From assembly GCA_026413225.1 (NCBI GenBank), contig CM048554.1:56875463-56939462 (forward strand): DNA of 64,000 nt, given 5' to 3'. How positions within the stretch are numbered: position 1 is the first letter of the stretch; every line of letters begins with the position of its first letter. Position numbers and translations under genes: made by a program. This stretch comes from Otis tarda. Lineage: Eukaryota; Chordata; Aves; Otidiformes; Otididae. Positions 49,501-60,340 of this stretch are shown piece after piece. The notes under the pieces are model-generated. The model did not search any database and was not told the DNA's origin. It was given only the letters and a program-made list of their open reading frames with translations.

Positions 49501-52500
49501 GAAATCAAGAGAAGAGAAAGAGTATTCCTTGGCTCAGAGGACACTGCTCAACCAGAAAATCCCCATATTTCTCCCTCAAAGTCCCAAAAGACAGGACTTG
49601 GAGCTAGGTAGAAGGATTTTAATGCGTTCTTACAAAGAGCACAAGGATGTTGGTGGGTGCTGGGCTCTCTCCTACACTCCTATTGAGAGGCAAGAGCCTT
49701 TGGACCACAGGCTAGCACTGCCTTTGCAATGGTCACACCAGGAGATCTGAGGATGACTCATGTTGGCCTAATTAGCCTAGAAAAAAAAACACCAATATGT
49801 TCACTTTTGGACAAGGGATGAGATATAACTACACTGCAGTAATCAAAGCCTCCTTTCTGGATGTGGTGAGTATGATGTAGAACAGCTTAAACATTTTATG
49901 GCCACCACCAAAGGGAGACAAGAGTCTCACCCAGGACTTAAATTACCTACATTTGCAGGTATAGAAAAAAAAGGGGGGCATTGGCTTATTAGTTTGGCAT
50001 GACAAGCTGGACAATTTCCTCCACTTAGCAGACAGCATCTCAGTGAGAGGTAAGCTTGGTGGCAGCTTTCAAGCTGTCTATTGTAAAGTATGCACTTCAA
50101 AAGAATATGCATTTTAGCAAGTATAAATTAAAAGGCAGGCAACAATTTTATACAGGAAAAAACACCGTGACAGCAAAAAAAAAAACCTGACTAGCATTCA
50201 GAAGCACAGCTTTTTAAGCTGGTATTGATTGACTGATTCATTAGATGTATGGAAGTGTTATTAAGAGGTCGAGGGCTCCTATCCAAATGGATAGGCACTC
50301 TCAACACAACTTCAGAGTGCATCTCAAAAGCAACCACACAAATTAAAGATATCCCATCACAAGTAAACCCAATCACATCTGCTCCATACCCTTTCAGTTG
50401 TCACTTCCCTACTGTTTCACTAATTTCGGGGGCTGTCGGTGGAGGGAAAGAATGAATTCTACAATGTGCCTTGACTTGATAATGTGCCCTGGCTCAGACT
50501 CTGTTTTATGCAAACTGAGAAGAGAGGAGGCACTTTCAGACCAGGTGGCAAGAGCTTTTGAAGTATTTCAGTGCTTGGCCCATCTTTCTTCACTCATTTT
50601 AATCAAGGAGGCTCCAATTCAGATAACCTCTGCTGATCACAGCCAAGACTAATATTGTAAGAAAACCAGGAGAACGGTAGTACTGAGATGTGGATAGGTA
50701 TATTATTCATATGTGCTACTGTACACACATCTCCTGAAACATCCTGAAGTTGCCTTGAGTTCATGACTTCTTTACCAACCCAAGCAAAACTTCCACTGAA
50801 TGTTACCAGGAACGTTATTTGACTAGAAAGAGGTAAGCGTGAACTTTGTGCATCCACTAAGCAGAGCATCTCAATGTGAAATCAATTCCGATCATGCCAT
50901 TGAACATAACTCAGCCAAAAATTACTTGTTTATGCTATAGTATTCCCTGTGAAACCCTACAATGCTTGAACCGATAATGCTGGATCGGAAGTCTCATGAC
51001 TATTATTCAGTATTACTCTCCAGCTGGGAGACTTGGCAAGGCAACACATCGACATCTTCATGAACTTAGCACTTCACATCAAGGAGAGGATGTGAGCCTG
51101 TCAACTTGACACTCGCAGTGCAATCTCTTTCAAATTGGCCCTTAGAAATCATTACAATATGACTGGAAGCTCTTCACAGTCATATAAATAGGAAACATTA
51201 GATTCAGCTGTTACAAAAAAAAAAGTCAAAGGGTACTAATCATGTCCTTTCACCCAAATTAATATTGTCACATTTACTTACTAGTACTTAGGGGATGTTG
51301 GCGAAATGTCTTTACCATCTGTTTTGGTTCATACGTGCATCATTAGAAGGATTCTTTCATTTTATCTCTACTGAAGCTGTCTTTCAATTAACACAGAATT
51401 TCTTTCTAGCTTGACAGATATGTTGAAAGTTACAAATATGTCACACTAGTATCCAATTCTTAAGAAATACCTTCACCTCATTACATTAAGTGAAGACTCA
51501 TCCTAGGTTCATTGGAACAGCAGGATTTTCTTTTAAAATTGGAAGCACTTTGAATTCTAAGGGAAATGATCAGAAGTATTTAAAAATGTTTGACAGGGTT
51601 TTAAGGATGAACAGAAATTCTGAGTGCTTCCTCCTACGCACATTGCCCATGTGGCTACATAAATGATTAAAGATAAACCAAGAATAACAAGAATTTGGCA
51701 CTTAAAAAAATTAGAGCCCACTTACAGTCTCATAGTCCTTTTTATTGAAGTGGTGTACTTAACCTATTAATAAACTACATTTTAGCTTAGGTAGAGAAGT
51801 GGAAATTTTATGTCACTCATGACCCATATCTCAGAGAAAACATGAAAATCCAGGCATCAAGAGGACACACCCTATAAAAGCAAAAACTGTCTGCCAGATA
51901 TTCCCTGCACCATCATCCTCTGCTAATGTCAGGGAGATCTTAATTCCAGTACTTCACATCGCAAAAGTATCGCACAAGGAGATAAATGTATTTTGGTATT
52001 TAGTGCTGCTCAGATCCTCTATGATTTTATAGTTTCATACCCCTATCAGCAACGTAAGTCAAACTTTTGATTGCATAACAGGTATGATTTCTTCCATGTA
52101 AGATAGGAATGCACAACAGCATATGGACTAACTGCAATTATAAAACTGCACAAGGACCACTTCTCTGCACAATACAGCAGAAAAAACCTATAGGACCAAA
52201 AATAGAGTGTAATCTTCATGCAAAATACAAACTTTGACAGCATCTCTGCCCACCTGAGACAGTTCCCAAGGGTCTCAGGTGAAAAACAGAAATTTGACAT
52301 CAAACACCCAGCCATCCTTTCATCTAATTGCTTCCTCTCATTTTAATAGCTCTCTGCTAGCTGAGTTGCATAAGCCATTCCACTGCATGAGAAGGATCTG
52401 TAGCCATGGAAATATTTTTTCTCTGAAAGCATACTTGCTCACTTCGTAAAAAATGTATAATCCTCCCTGGCAAAGCAGTGGGGATACTGGATGTCTGAAG

Positions 52501-53537
52501 TATGCAGATTGAGCCAAGGGTGTAACTTTTACACCACAGCCCACAGTGTAAGGAGGGGGAAGAAAAAAAAAAAAAGCAGCACTCTGGTCTTGGGAGAGTC
52601 CTGACAGAACCTGTCCAAAGGCAGCCCTGCCAGTCAGGTTTGCCTGAAGCAAATGGAGAGCACCCAGCTTTCCTTTCTCTATGCCTGGCAAGCATTGGGA
52701 AACAAGGTAAAGGTTGTCAGATGGCCTCATACCTGCTTTTCTACCTCCTCCCTTTTGCATGAGCTGACACTTGGAGGCAGGTGAAGAGGAATCAGACATT
52801 TCACTCATCCAAAATTCAAGCAGTGGTGTCTCCGGAGGAGTACATGGAAATAGCATCTGCTGCTTTCATGTGAGGAAGAACCTAGTCCAGGGTCTTCATA
52901 ACTTAATTCTGTAAATTTGGGTACTGACTATGAACTACTAGAATTTTAGATAATATTAACTTTTTTTTTCCATTTTACTAGTGAAAGAAAGAACTAATAA
53001 TGCTATCCTTCATTTCAGCTATTTTCAAGGAGCAGCAAAACACACACTACATTTGATAATCTTATTATTTGTATTGGTAGATTGACTCTGGCAGGAGATC
53101 CCACAAAATGAGTTATGTGGCAATACAGTTGCAAGCCCCCACAATACATAGTTCTGCTCTTGAAATCAAGAGGTATAAGCCGCTTTGCAGCACCCTGGTT
53201 AAAAAAAAAACAGTGACATCTCCTCAGAGTTGAGCCAAAACATCTGCATGTACCCTAAAGAATTTTTTTTTTCTTTCCTTCCACAAATCCCATTCAACTG
53301 CACTTGACTGTTGATATTGGGAACAGGACATTTACTGCAGGTAAAGAAATGACTCCGCAGATCATAGTCAATCATGCAGATTCCAGATACTCATAAACAT
53401 TTCCGCTTTGTTTCCATCACTTCAGGTCACCCACAAATTCAGTGATGAATCTATGGAATGAGGCACCTGTGAATTGTCAAAGTTTGATTTTCATCTGTGT
53501 TGCCTGCCATGAAAAGTATTCTTGACTATTGTGATTG

Positions 53538-53584
53538 GATTGCAGTGAAGTGCAATCAGTGCTTGACTCAGCATGGAGTCAAGC
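53538..53584. repeat. two neighbouring palindromes
   Basis: GATTGCA / TGCAATC (53538-53544 and 53551-53557, 6 nt loop) is followed after 3 bases by GCTTGACTC / GAGTCAAGC (53561-53569 and 53576-53584, 6 nt loop). Each is perfect, but arms of this length can arise by chance. Confidence 0.75.
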
Positions 53585-54252
53585 TATGGCCAAGGGCGGG
53601 CATCTAGATCCCAGTTTGTATGTAGTAAGCAAGTGAGATACTGTGACTTCCACTAGGTCCATGAATTCCCCTGGATATAAGTCCTGTAGTGTTGGAGAAT
53701 GCATCAAATACTTAATGTTTTCATTTAGGCTGGAATGGAAGCAGAAAGGTTGTGCCCCCTTGAATGCTAAGATAACACTTTTGCTATCTGAGTGTAGCTG
53801 CTCTGAGTGAAACACATATCATGGCTTCACCTCCTCAGGTAAGGGCACCTTGGGAACTAAACTGTAGTTTATTACAAACAGTGGGCATTTGGGATTCAGC
53901 CCAGAAATAACCTGCAATTTTCCCAAAAGGCCTCAGGCTGGTGCTGGGCAGGGACTAATTCTTCCTTCTGACATAGAGGAACCAGGTATGCTGGGGAAGA
54001 GAAAGGACAGAATGTGGGCTGAGATGTCAACAGCATATTTTTGAGAATCGTTTTAACTTCTAATTTCCTATAGATCCGAGAAAGCTCACAGGGCTTCTGA
54101 GCAAGTTGCTGCTGGGGAGCTGTGATCTCTCCCCCAGATAAAAAGTATTCAACTAAGCACAACTATACAGCCAGAAGTAGTTGAGCATAGGTAAGATCAT
54201 GCTAAATATTAACAATGCAAAGTTTTGTGGTTTCTTTTAGTTTTTGCTTGAA

Positions 54253-54303
54253 GGTTGGGGTTTTTTTTTGTTGGTTTTGGTGGTTGTTTTGGGGGTTTTT
54301 TTT
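54253..54303. repeat. G/T low-complexity tract
   Basis: 51 bases contain only G and T on the plus strand, with G4, G5, T9 and T8 runs. It does not contain four GGG runs, so a classical G-quadruplex is not expected. Confidence 0.85.
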
Positions 54304-54524
54304 CAAAAGAGCTAAGAAAGTATTCAAGAGATAACATGCACTTTCCTTTAGGATAATTTTCTTGCATTATCTTTCAGCCTTTGTCCTGCAGATGGGGATG
54401 CCATCACAGAGCTCCTCCTTTCCCCTAGCTATAACTCCTGAGAGGTTGCAGTTCTTCCTGCAAAGTAACAGTAATCTAGATAGGGCCTGCTAAATCCTTG
54501 GCTGAAACAACAAATACTCCTTTG

Positions 54525-54529
54525 CCATA
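54525..54529. repeat. target-site duplication, left copy
   Basis: CCATA immediately before the LTR start TGTCGTAG. The matching copy is at 54961-54965. Confidence 0.85.
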
Positions 54530-54960
54530 TGTCGTAGTTCAGCCCCGACGGGGACCAGACTACGCAGTCTCTCTCTCACTCCCGAGAATAGGAGGAGATT
54601 TGGCAAACAAAAGAAAACCAGAAGAAAAAAAAAACAAACACGTGGGTTGAGATTAAACAAAAAGTAAATTTAACAGTAATGACAGAAGAAAACAAAACAG
54701 TGATGGAACACAAATACAGTACAATAGCTCACAACAGATCTCCACACCCAGTCTCTTCCAAGTAGCAGGGAGGCTCCCTTCAGCACCCTCCTCACTTATA
54801 TACTGAGCATGATGTTAGATGGGATGGAATAGCCCTTTGGCTAATTTGGGTAAATTAACCCCAGCTGTTAGCTAATTAGTTAACTATCTCAGCCATAGGG
54901 GCTTCAGTTCTCCACCCAGCTCAGGTAAATATTAACTCTATCCTAGCCAAAACCAGGACA
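54530..54960 (-). mobile_element. solo LTR of an endogenous retrovirus
   Basis: A 431 bp element with terminal inverted bases TGTC...GACA, flanked by 5 bp duplications CCATA. No gag, pol, env, primer-binding site or second LTR is present, so it is a solo LTR left by recombination between two LTRs of a former provirus. Read on the minus strand, the U3-like start TGTCCTGGTTTTGGCTAGG and a TATA box TATATAA (54796-54802) follow the layout of an LTR family widespread in birds, which I recognise from memory. The 5 bp duplication fits ERVL-like or some gammaretrovirus-like elements. The exact family is not assigned. No canonical AATAAA was seen. Confidence 0.9.
54796..54802 (-). promoter_or_regulatory. 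TATA box of the LTR promoter
   Basis: On the minus strand the sequence reads GTATATAAGTGAGG, in the expected central position of the LTR at the U3/R junction. Whether it is still active is unknown. Confidence 0.55.
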
Positions 54961-54965
54961 CCATA
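54961..54965. repeat. target-site duplication, right copy
   Basis: CCATA immediately after the LTR end CCAGGACA, identical to the left copy. Confidence 0.85.
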
Positions 54966-56399
54966 TGCAGAGATTGTAAAAGTAGTAAGGGTTGGTGTCC
55001 ATTCAAACACAGAGCTGAATGGATTGCTTTGCATTCTGTAACCTAGCAAGCATGCAGCAGCCACTGCATTGGGAAAGAGCAAAACCTCTTGTAGTCTTTA
55101 CCTTTTTGACTACTGAGCTGGCAATTGACTGGAAAAAAACACAGGAGCAAAAGCGGAAGAAGGGAAGAGGTGCAAGACAGAGTCAAACGTGATGCCATAG
55201 GTGGTTCTTTTGTAAGCCATTCCTGCCCCAGCAAGACACTTAGCCTTAAGTGTACATAGTTTCTCCCCCAGCAGCATTTATTCTGCATTCTTTTAGCCTA
55301 CTACATAATATCGAAGTATCTGACTCTTGTGATAAGCACTACACACTTAGTACTAATCACAGTGGATTTTATTCCCTTGTTCTTTTTTGAACTTCCTTTA
55401 ATTTGTCTTCTTGTTTCTGATTGAATCAGCTATAATTGTTATATTGATTCTATATTTTTCTATCTGCAATTTATCAGCACTATCTTTTCTATTTGCTACT
55501 GCTCTCAACTGCAAGAATAGTCTGAATGAATCAGAATTAGGTCTAGTCACAGCTGAGCTGTGGAAACCTGCTGAGCCATCATAGCTAGAATCCAGGATCC
55601 CAGAAACTGTCATAAATAAAAGCCATTATGAATAGTACCTCATGCCATTTCTGACTGTGAGCATATGGCAGCCTACTTTGTGTAGCTAGGAAAACAATAA
55701 CCACTTTATGCACCTATTTGAATGTTAATACAAGGAGCTTTTCTCTGATATTACACAAAAACATCAGAGTTCCTAGTTATTGAATAGTATGATTTCTAAA
55801 TTCTGCTTCAAAGCTTCAGTGAACCTCCCTCCTCCTGTCCATGAACTGAAAACCCAGACCCAGCGTGAAGGAGAATTTATTTTCTATTAGAAAAGCAGGC
55901 GACATGGTGAGCATAGCTCCTGCGTGTGACTCTGAGTGAAGGGCAGGAATCTTCACCCCCTTTCTGAGGCAAGCTTATCCCAGAAAAAATCTAGCCAAAT
56001 CACGTGCAGAATAAGCAATGTGAATAATATAAATACAATATAACTGCACAGCTCTGAAGATGGGGGAAGCAAGCAGAGAGCGGGAGCGGTGGAGTGGAGG
56101 GAGCAGTGATCTCCAGAACGAAGCTTGGAGCACAGAAGCAAGAGGGATATCTGCAGTCATCTGCCTGAAGCCTTGTGCTGTCCTAGGCAATAAGGCTTAA
56201 TAAACTCTTAATTAAGACATCGATTCCTATCCTAAAAAAAAGTTACAGGAGTTGTGCTATCTTTACTACAGGAAATCTCTCATAAATGCTCTGCTGCTTT
56301 TCTAATATGAAAATGCTGTTGTGTCAACCATGTCATTTCTGATCAAAGAGCTCTTCTCCCCTCCTCCTCCCTTCCTTAGAGCCTTCTTCTCTGATAAAT
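54966..56399. other. unique AT-rich non-coding DNA
   Basis: No gene or transposon is recognised. Frames are at most 81 codons. Confidence 0.55.
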
Positions 56400-57182
56400 C
56401 TGTAGATGACAGTAATATCCTCTCTGCACCTTTGTTTTCTCTCACCTGAAGAAGCCACACCTTCCATTTTCTTTCTTAAGATAGGCTGAGTCCTTTTTAC
56501 CCTTCTGCTCACTCATTCCATCTTAAATTAATTTTTGAGAGATTATACACAGAGATCCACACAGTATTTCAGATAAGGTCATACTGGTGCCCTGTACACA
56601 GCGTGGAAGTCACTACACTAAAACCAGAACATAATAGCTTACGACCCCAATAAGCTTTTTTTGCAGCTACGTCCATAGCTGACTAAGACACATGACCTGG
56701 CTTCTCCTCTGCTCCCTGCTCAAGCACCAGTTAATGCCTGAAATTCTTGTTCATGGTCCCAAAGTGCATAACTTTGCATTTTGTACTGTAATGTTCCATC
56801 ATATTTATATCATTCCTGATCTCAAGGTCATCTAATTATTTCTATATAATAAGGTAATTCACATTTTTATTGCTAATATGTCCCACATTTACACCACTAG
56901 AAAAAAAATAATTAATTCATCCCTACTTTTGGTATTGAGGTCGTTAATGAAAATATTAAATCAGATTATGCCCTAATCCGATAATTGTACTTTGCTAGAC
57001 ACATTCTAAGAGCTCCCCTTTCAGCAGGGTCTTTTGCCATCTTCCTCTGGGCCACCTTCCACAATCACTTTATAATTCTTATACATGAATCTCCATCTTA
57101 ATTAGGTTACTATAAGTTTAACTAATATTTTCCCATCTGGCACAACAGTAGACGTTTTACAGAAGTCTAGAATACTGCTTAT
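56400..57182 (-). mobile_element. very old CR1 (L3-like) LINE fragment
   Basis: Read as the complement, this region follows the order of old reptile/bird CR1 ORF2. Plus-strand words include ACACAGTATTTCAGATAAGG, GTGCCCTGTACAC, CCCAAAGTGCATAACTTTGC, CTCAAGGTCATC, TTGAGGTCGTTAATGAAAAT, TTTCAGCAGGGTC and TTTTACAGAAGTCTAG, in the right order and at about the right spacing. Many indels and substitutions leave no open frame. It is much more diverged than the other CR1s of the window and lacks the 3' repeat. The left edge is uncertain. The similarity is from memory of the family, not from an alignment. Confidence 0.75.
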
Positions 57183-58899
57183 ATGTGCACTTTTTTTTCC
57201 TCCCCCTCTCTGCTCATCTTTTCCATGCCCTAGAAATGGGCCAGGTCTGAGCAGCCTGCAATCCTACAGATGTGTTGGAGCTATGCTACCAGGAAGATGA
57301 AGCAGCCTAGGGGGGCAGGAGGCTGAGAAAACTGAAAAACTATTGTCCTCCATGCAATCAGCTCTGCCTCTCAGCAGGCTCAGGGCAGCAACCAGGTTTA
57401 TAATTCAGCCTTCTCAGCCTCCTACATCACGAGGCTAGGAGGGAAGGCTTGTCCTTTTTCCTTTTGTCTCCCTGATGGGGTGACAACAGACATCACTGCA
57501 AGAAGATGCCTGTGAATATTTCCTCCCTGAAAATCAATTTGTCCAGAAAGGGCAAGACATTAAGAAGTTCAGCTGGAACAAGATTTCTCCTCATACATAC
57601 ACATACATGTGGTTTTTAAAGCCTCTTTCTTATTGTGCACAAAAGTAATTCCTGAAATATCACTCTTGAAAATTGTTTATTCAGTGCAAATCCAGTAAAG
57701 GAAGCCACAGGTGCTACATCACTGTCACTTCCTTCAGCGCTTGCAGCTTTCTTGCAGCCTCCTAAGAAGTTCCAACTCCTTTTCTAGCCTATTTCAAGAC
57801 TGTAGGAGCTATTAACGATAAAAATCATTAAAATCCTTTGCAAAGCTTGCTTTTTAAGTATATACATAATTTTTTAAAGAAGTGTCAGAGCTAAGACTTA
57901 ATCTTTGTGCTGTTTTCCTCTGGTATTACACAAATCCTGTGAGAGTTGCCTATTAGACCTGATGACCAGATACCTTAGCCTTGGCAACAAAAGGTATAGC
58001 CGTGCATGAGTCAGAAACATAACTGTTGCATTTCTCAGCCTGTTAGTGGAAGAGTTCACACTCATCTATGCTTTTTGTCAAAATCTATAACATCCACATT
58101 ACTCTTCTAATAAAGAGAAAAATAATGAGTTTGACGTATGCAAGTGTAGCAGAATAAGCCCTTGTTGTATGCTGCACATCCAGTGAACTATAGAATTTGT
58201 GACTGCTGATTTTCATTTGTCAAAACATTTAGGATTTATGGAATCTTGTTTTATGCTCCTATCATACTCCCATCTATGACTCAGGTTTACTGGTGTTCTT
58301 TATTGCAGCTAATGTTCTCTTATGTCAGAGTATGACATGGAAAACTTCTAAAAAGATAGCATAAAAAAAGATTAGGTTTTTTTTGGTCAAGGTAGACTAG
58401 CAGCTCCTTTGGAGCGATTTACAGATGAGATGGAGTTTGGAGGTCAATCTCATGTTACCTGTATGACTGGGGACACAATTGACACTTTGCCAGCAAATAT
58501 TAACTTATTGTTAACTAAAAAAATATCTTCCTGTTCCAAATGTCCATGTTCCCCTTCTACCCTTCCTGTCCAGGATGACTCAAAGTAATAAAAAATCTTT
58601 GAACACATCCCACCTACACTTGTTATGCTCCCAGCAAAATTTGTTCTAATCTTTGACAGGGTGGGTTCTCAAGTGCCATGGGTTCAGAGAGTCTGAGAAG
58701 TTTCCGAGGTCCTTTATTCCTCTTTTTGTTTTATGGATGATGCAGTTGTTAGCATAATGTAGGCTCTAATACAACAAGAAACAGAGAAAGTGTAGATAGT
58801 GAAGTTAATCTCAACATCAATGCCTTTTTCATTGCATTCTTTATTAAAAAGGTCAGCTGTAATTAAGGTGCTTACCTATTTAAACACCTATAGATAAGA
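57183..58899. other. unique non-coding DNA
   Basis: No gene is recognised. A 13 bp perfect inverted repeat with a wide spacer (57317-57329 and 57411-57423) lies in a locally GC-rich patch. The first ~60 bases may still belong to the old CR1. Confidence 0.5.
57317..57423. repeat. 13 bp inverted repeat, 81 nt spacer
   Basis: AGGAGGCTGAGAA (57317-57329) and its exact complement TTCTCAGCCTCCT (57411-57423). Confidence 0.8.
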
Positions 58900-59635
58900 A
58901 CAAATGATCTCACAGAGAAGTGCCATGAATACTTAGATAAAGATAAGCTAGATGTTTTCCAAATGGCTGGGCCTAATTAAATTTATCCTGAGATACTTTT
59001 GTAGAACTGGCTGAAGCAGTCTCAGATTGCCTAGCTGTTACTGTGAGAAGTTCTGAAAACTAGGTGAGACCCAAAAGACTGCAGAAGGATAAAAACAGTG
59101 CTCCTTTAGCACGAGGCAGGAAAGAGAACATTGTAGACCCCACAATTTCAGCTCTTGGAGAACTAGTGAAATAAACAGTCAAAGAATGTATAAGCAATGA
59201 AAAGAAAAAGAAGGAAGACTAGAAAGAGTCAACAAGGATTCATTAGGAACAAATAATGTAAAACCAATCTATTTTCTTTCCTTGGCAGGGTAAAAGGCTT
59301 GTATTTAGTGAGAAGTTGCAATAGGTAGACTATATCTTGACTTTAGTAAGGTTTCTGACCTTACCTCCTATAACATCCTCATAAGCAACCTAAGAAGCAT
59401 AGAGGAAAAAAGAAAAGAAAAGAGAGGATGGAAACCAAAATGTCCCCAAAAAACATATCCAGAGAGCCTAGACATCCAGAAAGTGTACGTTGTCAGAGTA
59501 AAATCCCATGCAATACAAGTCTTCACAGAGCTGTATCCTCTCAATGTTTTATTTATGACACAGATGATTAAATATAGGATGTGTGTTAAATTGGCAGATC
59601 TGCAAACACATTAGGTAAGAGATAAATGCAATTTA
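58900..59635 (+). mobile_element. very old CR1 (L3-like), 5' part of split copy
   Basis: A plus-strand CR1 ORF2 remnant. In order: a region resembling the segment before the RT core (GATAAGCTAGATGTTTTCC, TGGCTGGGCC, ATCCTGAGATAC, AGAACTGGCTGAAG), then the RT core at 59330-59398, which still reads LYLDFSKVSD and YNILI before the match fades, a LINE RT signature. Next comes a decayed stretch around 59540-59600 (TTTTATTTATGACACAGATG, AAATTGGCAGATC) matching the area that normally holds the catalytic motif. Frames are broken by many indels. It is interrupted at about 59636 by a younger CR1 and resumes at about 59813. Confidence 0.72.
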
Positions 59636-59812
59636 GGTTGGAACAACAGGCTCAGACTGCCGAAGGAAGTGGTGGAGTTGCCATCCCTGGAGGTGTTCAA
59701 AGAACATGTAGACGTAGCAGTCCAGGACATGGTTTAGTAGGCATGGTGGTGTTAGGTTGATGGTTGGACTTGATGATCTTGGAGGTCTTTTCCGACCTTA
59801 AGATTCTATGAT
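59636..59812 (+). mobile_element. younger CR1 3' end nested in older CR1
   Basis: A plus-strand ~175 bp CR1 3' end: GAAGGAAGTGGTGGAGTTGC, CCTGGAGGTGTTCAAAG, GTTTAGTAGGCATGGTGGTG, TTGGACTTGATGATCTTGG, TCTTTTCCGACC and the terminal GATTCTATGATG. It belongs to the same subfamily group as the copies at 38.9-39.6 kb and is far less diverged than its surroundings. The old CR1 resumes on its right, so it inserted into that copy. Confidence 0.92.
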
Positions 59813-60340
59813 GTAGTATAGGCTAGCCAACACTCAGAGCACAGTTAGGAAGCTGAAAAAAAATACAAGATGAACAAGGCTGGCAGGGCTATGCTCCTGC
59901 CAAAAGGCAGTCATCACTCCAAGAGAGAGAGAGAGATATAAAGTCACCCTTCCCTTCTCCTAAGAGCTGGTAAGGCCTCAGTGGGAACAGTGTGTCAAGT
60001 TTTGGCCAGTGTGCTCTTCAGATATGGAGCACTCGGGGAGAAGCAGTGAGTGACAAAAAGATCTGTTTTCTGAAAAAGTTGGGGCAAGTTTGGTTTAGAG
60101 AAAATGCTAAGATCAGGCATATGATAACAGTGTTCATCTATGGAAAAGAACACTGTAAAAAAGGCTCTTACCTGTGTCAAAAAGGTAGACAGCATAAAAA
60201 GCTAATAAACCTCTCCTAGAGCAAGGGTAAATATTAGGAAAAGCTTTTGGCAGTAAAGACAGTTAATTATTTATGAAATTTGTAAGAATTCCATCTCTGA
60301 AGATCTTTAATAGCAAATTCAGATAAGTAGTCCTTTAAAA
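59813..60340 (+). mobile_element. very old CR1 (L3-like), 3' part of split copy
   Basis: Continuation of the old plus-strand CR1 after the nested insertion. AGCTGGTAAGGCCTCAGTGG and ACAGTGTGTCAAGTTTTGGC match the ORF2 tail. ATATTAGGAAAAGCTTTTGG, CAGTAAAGACAGTTAATTAT and ATTCCATCTCTGAAG match the final part before the stop. Several segments normally present between these are missing or unrecognisable. A (GA)7 repeat lies at 59922-59936. The 75-codon plus frame here is not the ancestral frame. Confidence 0.7.
59922..59936. repeat. (GA)n microsatellite
   Basis: Seven tandem GA units followed by TATA. Confidence 0.85.

Larger units (their letters stand above)
46501..54524. other. unique non-coding DNA
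   Basis: No gene or transposon is firmly recognised. The longest unique-sequence frame of the window, 172 codons on the minus strand, lies at 52338-52856. A 99-codon plus frame lies at 48880-49179. Neither matches a family I know. Two neighbouring palindromes lie at 53538-53584, and a G/T-rich run at 54253-54303. Confidence 0.5.

Noticed and set aside
49765-49860. Possible old CR1 fragment (TTAGCCTAG followed by an A-rich stretch)
   Set aside because: Only a few short words resemble the CR1 ORF2 tail, and the flanks do not continue the match.
54253-54303. G-quadruplex in the G/T tract
   Set aside because: It lacks four runs of three or more G at usable spacing.
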